NCBI GenBank assembly: GCA_038527215.1
Contig: JBCBGC010000158.1
Location: forward strand, 1-17,915
From: JAWPMV01 sp038527215
GTDB taxonomy: Bacteria > Bacteroidota > Bacteroidia > J057
DNA: 17,915 nucleotides
Direction of reading: 5' to 3'
Shown here: in pieces, positions 14,962 through 17,915 of the stretch
Numbering within the stretch: position 1 is the stretch's first letter
How the letters are laid out: each line of letters starts with the position of its first letter
Made by a program: the position numbers and the translations under genes
Notes under the pieces: generated by a model
The model's database searches: none
The model's input: the letters and a program-made list of their open reading frames with translations, nothing else
Told to the model about the DNA's origin: nothing

Positions 14962-17358
14962 TTAGCGGATCAAGGTCAGGGTTCCGGCTTCTGCAACCGG
15001 ATTGCCCAGATTGTCTACCGCTTCTACTTTATAGACATATACCCCTTGAGGAGCGGGTTGGGCATCTTTGCCGGTGCCGTCCCATCTGAAATCAGGGTTA
15101 TCTGAGGTGAAAACCTCTCTCCCAAATCGGTTGTATATCACCACCCGGAAATTCTGAATCAGACGATGGCTAAGGTACCATTCATCATTCCAACCATCCG
15201 CATTAGGACTAAAAGCGGAAGGAATATGAAAACCCGTCAGGTTTTTTACTTCTACCTGCTCCTCAAACTCATAAATACATCCATATGGGTCCCGTATACC
15301 CAGCCTCACAGTGTAAATGTTAGGATAGGCATACTCATGAGCTGGCGTAGCATCATAGCTGTACGTCTCGTCCCCGAAGTTCCAGGTGTAAGCGAGGCTA
15401 TCGGTCGCCCCAGCCAGGTTGAATTGCACCACCGGATTGGGAAACTCCACTACCGAGTCAGATACCACGATAAATCCATTAGCGGAGGGATGATAGTTCG
15501 CAGAGAGGGGCACTCGCTGGCTCACACATCCCTGCTCGGAAAGCACCTCCACCCAATAAATCTGTTCATACACCACGGGCGGCGTATTATAGTTAGGGCC
15601 TTGATAAAAGGGTACCGTATCCGTTTCTAACTGATACCAGCGTGTCATGCCTCCTGGTTCCGGATAGGCCTGCAAATAGGCAATATCTCCCAGACACACC
15701 GGATCAGCGATAATGTCCGGTGGCGGAGGCTGATAAATAATCTGATCCATCACGGCGCTATCCAGACAGCCTTTGTTGGTTTCTACATACAGGGTAACCG
15801 GCCAGTGGCCCCCGGAATCATATTGATGGCTAACATTCACCTCGGGTCCATAGGTAGTTCCGTCTCCCATATCCCAGCTCCAATCAACGATCTGATCGCC
15901 AAACAAGGGTTCAATCGTTGAGGTATTGACCAGGGTGGCGATTTCGCCCGCACATACATTGTCTTCCGGGATAAAGGAAATATCTGCCTGAGGATAGACC
16001 TGCACAAAACGTGAGACCGTATCCCGACAGCCGAGGTCGTTAAATGCTTCTAGAAATACCTGAAAGGTTCCGGGGTACTGGAAAGCATGAGAAAACTCAA
16101 AATCATTGCTGACGGTCCCGTCACTCATCCGCCAGGTCAGCTGATTGAGGGTAGCGTTGGGCGCAGTGGTAAAATTGAAAATGGGCAAAGAGTCGCTTTG
16201 ACATACCGCAGGAGGCACGAAAAAGTCTGCCAGCGGCTTATCCTGCACGATGATGGTCGTGGTCGCCGTATCCGGACAATTATTGACATCGATGATGATC
16301 TGTTGCACATCGAAGGTGTCCGCGGTTTCATAGGTATGGATAGGGCTCGGTTGGACACTTTGGGTACCGTCTCCAAAATCCCATCGATAAAGCTGTACCG
16401 TAGAGGCTCCGGTATAGCCGAAACCAAATAAATTCCCGTCCAGGCATTGAGGACTTAGATCGTTGATAGCAGCAGTCGGAGGCAAGGGCATAAAAATTCC
16501 GTTGGTATAAGGATTGGCTCCATTGCCACAAAAGTCGCTGATGAACCCAACCAGGCTCAGGGTATAGGTCCCAGCCTGCTGAATGGGTGGGTCTACCACC
16601 AGATCAAAAGTCCGGTCAAAGCCTCCGCCATTATCACAGTTCTGACTTCTTACGGCAGAAATGGTATAGGGACCATCAGGACCGCTGAAGGCAAAATCAG
16701 TAGGGTCTACAGAACTGCACAGGATATTCTCAGAGAATTCCACGCTTACCCCATGGCAAAAACTGCTGATCCCCGTTACATCCGGCGGGATGTCATCGAA
16801 GAGGACTGCTGAAGACTGGGTGAAATCCAGGGTATAGCCCGCATTAGAAGAGGTGAAGTTGCTCACGTTGAGCACATAGGTATCACCAGCATTGACGGTG
16901 ATACAGGGTTCAAATTGTCCCGGACAGTCCGTCCGCCCATTGGGACCCGTTTCACCGGCACAGCCGGCATTATAAGACCAGTTACACGCTACCTCCAGCG
17001 CTGGATTGGTCGCGATCTGGGCACAACTGGCAAACGTCAGGTTGTATAAGGCCCAGTCATAATCATCTGTTGAGTCCACAGGAGAGATGGTGAAACACAG
17101 CTGCCCCCCCGTTTCTATTTTAAAAATATACCAGACACTATTGCGCTCCCCCAAGAGCATACAGGAGAAGGCTCCGTTGATTTCATCGGTTTCCTCCCCC
17201 CTCCCTTCATAGGAGTTGGGTTGGAAATAAATATCCTGGCAGACAGGGAGGGCATTGAAGCAATCCTGCTCCGGTTGATTCGGTGGCAATTGTGCCCAAA
17301 GCGAAAAAGGAAGAAAAAAAAGTGAGAGAAGGCCAAAACCACGCAAAAAATGCTTCAT
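14962..17358 (-). CDS. PKD-repeat surface/secreted protein with T9SS type B (gliding-motility) C-terminal domain
   Basis: A 798-residue exported protein. Residues 1-23 form a signal peptide (MKHFLRGFGLLSLFFLPFSL, cut after WA-Q). An N-terminal Cys-rich beta region (about 30-185) has the CFNALPVCQDIYFQPNSYEG opening common in large Bacteroidota adhesin-like proteins. Four PKD domains are visible by their W-D-F-G-D-G-type strands: near 325 (YRWDFGDGTQ), 409 (a degenerate LTWRMSDG), 495 (SWDMGDGT) and 660 (TWNFGDE). The C-terminus (708-798; IPSAFSPNADGWNDEWYL, then VVIYNRFGREVF and WDGTGKDAQPAPQGVYVYKV) is the CHU_C/type B sorting domain recognised by T9SS for export to the surface or medium. 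The ATG at 17358 is preferred to an in-frame TTG at 17376. The gene is monocistronic and ends in a strong terminator. It may act in adhesion or gliding, which is inference. PorD at the left edge fits a cell that has this system. Confidence 0.92.
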   Translation of the reverse strand: MKHFLRGFGLLSLFFLPFSLWAQLPPNQPEQDCFNALPVCQDIYFQPNSYEGRGEETDEINGAFSCMLLGERNSVWYIFKIETGGQLCFTISPVDSTDDYDWALYNLTFASCAQIATNPALEVACNWSYNAGCAGETGPNGRTDCPGQFEPCITVNAGDTYVLNVSNFTSSNAGYTLDFTQSSAVLFDDIPPDVTGISSFCHGVSVEFSENILCSSVDPTDFAFSGPDGPYTISAVRSQNCDNGGGFDRTFDLVVDPPIQQAGTYTLSLVGFISDFCGNGANPYTNGIFMPLPPTAAINDLSPQCLDGNLFGFGYTGASTVQLYRWDFGDGTQSVQPSPIHTYETADTFDVQQIIIDVNNCPDTATTTIIVQDKPLADFFVPPAVCQSDSLPIFNFTTAPNATLNQLTWRMSDGTVSNDFEFSHAFQYPGTFQVFLEAFNDLGCRDTVSRFVQVYPQADISFIPEDNVCAGEIATLVNTSTIEPLFGDQIVDWSWDMGDGTTYGPEVNVSHQYDSGGHWPVTLYVETNKGCLDSAVMDQIIYQPPPPDIIADPVCLGDIAYLQAYPEPGGMTRWYQLETDTVPFYQGPNYNTPPVVYEQIYWVEVLSEQGCVSQRVPLSANYHPSANGFIVVSDSVVEFPNPVVQFNLAGATDSLAYTWNFGDETYSYDATPAHEYAYPNIYTVRLGIRDPYGCIYEFEEQVEVKNLTGFHIPSAFSPNADGWNDEWYLSHRLIQNFRVVIYNRFGREVFTSDNPDFRWDGTGKDAQPAPQGVYVYKVEAVDNLGNPVAEAGTLTLIR

Positions 17359-17380
17359 AAGCTTACATCCAAACAAAGGT

Positions 17381-17420
17381 CAAATCCTTAACTTTTTACT
17401 AGCATCCTTACAAGGATTTG
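17381..17420. repeat. Inverted and direct repeat cluster upstream of the PKD gene
   Basis: CAAATCCTT (17381-17389) is mirrored exactly by AAGGATTTG (17412-17420). ATCCTTA also repeats directly at 17384-17390 and 17404-17410, and the second copy pairs with the right arm as ATCCTT-AC-AAGGAT. The arms lie about 23-62 bases upstream of the PKD-gene ATG, in the place expected for an operator or a promoter-overlapping regulator site. No good -7/-33 pair was recognised here, so function is only suggested. Confidence 0.4.
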
Positions 17421-17516
17421 TAGGGACTGATCGGATGGGGTATACCAAAAGTAGTCCTTTGCCAACGCTAGCTGCCCCTTCAAAAGCCTCCACGATTCAT
17501 TCAAACCTTTTGCTCA

Positions 17517-17696
17517 TTAAAACGTCTGAAATCGCTGTATTTGCAGCTTTTCGTCCTACCAATTTTCGGATATTCCCAAATTCACGCTAATCAGCAGGGG
17601 GTGAGCAGTCACGAAAACTACTATTATAAAGATGGGGAATTCAACACCGGCAAACAGGAAGAAATGGGGTGGATTATTACATACCCCCCTGTTTGA
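17517..17696 (+). pseudogene. Probable decayed 5' end of an exported-protein gene
   Basis: The plus-strand frame from TTA at 17517 to TGA at 17694-17696 reads as 59 codons with a clear signal peptide: LKRLKSLYLQLFVLPIFGYS followed by Q, the usual Bacteroidota cut (compare the Q after the signals of the PKD and OmpA proteins). It goes on as a polar mature segment with SSHENYYYKDGEFNTGKQ. There is no ATG, GTG or TTG at the expected start. The frame is open back to 17472, with only ATT (17499) as a rare start or TTG (17541) inside the hydrophobic core. The frame stops just after a CCCCCC run (17684-17689). One more C there would enter another frame that stays open to 17818. No family is recognised. 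A remnant is the best explanation, but a short gene with an unusual start cannot be excluded. Confidence 0.4.
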
Positions 17697-17779
17697 CCGT
17701 AGCCGCAGCTTTTGAGATCGGACGAAAATTTTTGAGTCACTTTGGCCTCATCCATAACATTTCGCCTATTTGTCCCAGC

Positions 17780-17809
17780 TTGAAAGGGCAGAAAAAGTGC
17801 GTATCTTTA
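17780..17809 (+). promoter_or_regulatory. Promoter pointing off the right edge
   Basis: TTG (17780-17782), a 19-bp spacer and TATCTTTA (17802-17809) match the Bacteroidota TTG-N19-TAnnTTTG form with one mismatch, at the last base of the -7 box. Transcription would start near 17816 and proceed out of the window. No start codon with a long frame is visible by 17915, so the gene would have a leader of about 100 bases or more, or be an RNA. Confidence 0.5.
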
Positions 17810-17915
17810 GTCCTGTAGGATTAAAAACTGATACCAGTTTGGGGTAACCTACCTATCGATACTTCCTGATATACGTTTTGTAAAGGCTCATTTTTTACAG
17901 CTCGCCTTTAGGCTG

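Larger units (their letters stand above)
17359..17915. other. Right-edge region, 557 bases, no intact gene
   Basis: No open frame of useful length with a proper start is present on either strand. The stretch holds an inverted/direct repeat group next to the PKD gene (17381-17420), a likely gene remnant on the plus strand (17517-17696), and a well-formed plus-strand promoter (17780-17809) whose gene would lie beyond base 17915. Confidence 0.6.

Overview
This window looks like ordinary chromosome from a member of the Bacteroidota, probably of the Saprospiria/Lewinella kind, although the sequence alone does not fix the genus. The evidence is a BamD-like lipoprotein, Rpb6/omega-like protein, CoaBC and PorD (DUF4835) gene cluster, a PKD-repeat protein ending in a gliding-motility/type IX secretion (T9SS) C-terminal domain, and several promoter boxes of the Bacteroidota type (TTG, about 19-20 bp, TAnnTTTG). 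No rRNA, tRNA, CRISPR array, insertion sequence or phage gene was seen.

Layout, left to right. Positions 1-2716 (minus strand) hold bamD, rpoZ-like, coaBC and the 5' part of porD. A terminator sits between rpoZ-like and coaBC. Divergent from bamD, 2937-5659 (plus) holds an LptF/LptG-type lipopolysaccharide-export permease that overlaps a predicted GT-C-type membrane protein by four bases. A bidirectional terminator separates this pair from a minus-strand OmpA-domain protein (5716-7125). A stand-alone CheY-like receiver follows (7447-7815, minus). panB (8082-8900, plus) ends tail to tail, with a 4-bp overlap, against a minus-strand pair: a D-2-hydroxyacid dehydrogenase and an orphan OppB-type permease (8897-10901). 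Next come methylmalonyl-CoA mutase large subunit (11131-13257, plus), an Rpn-family nuclease (13342-14247, plus), a small SAM methyltransferase (14338-14853, minus) and the PKD-repeat T9SS cargo protein (14962-17358, minus). The last 557 bases hold no intact gene. They contain a likely decayed exported-protein gene and a good promoter pointing off the right edge.

Functional themes are cell envelope (BamD, LptF/G, GT-C protein, OmpA protein, PorD and T9SS cargo) and coenzyme A metabolism (PanB makes ketopantoate, CoaBC makes 4'-phosphopantetheine, and the mutase acts on a CoA ester). The CoA genes are not co-transcribed, so their closeness may be chance. I did not find a convincing new multi-gene system. 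The points most worth a second look are the remnant at 17517-17696, the possibly leaderless bamD mRNA, the OmpA protein with an unusual C-terminal half, the orphan permease-dehydrogenase pair, and the repeats upstream of the PKD gene.
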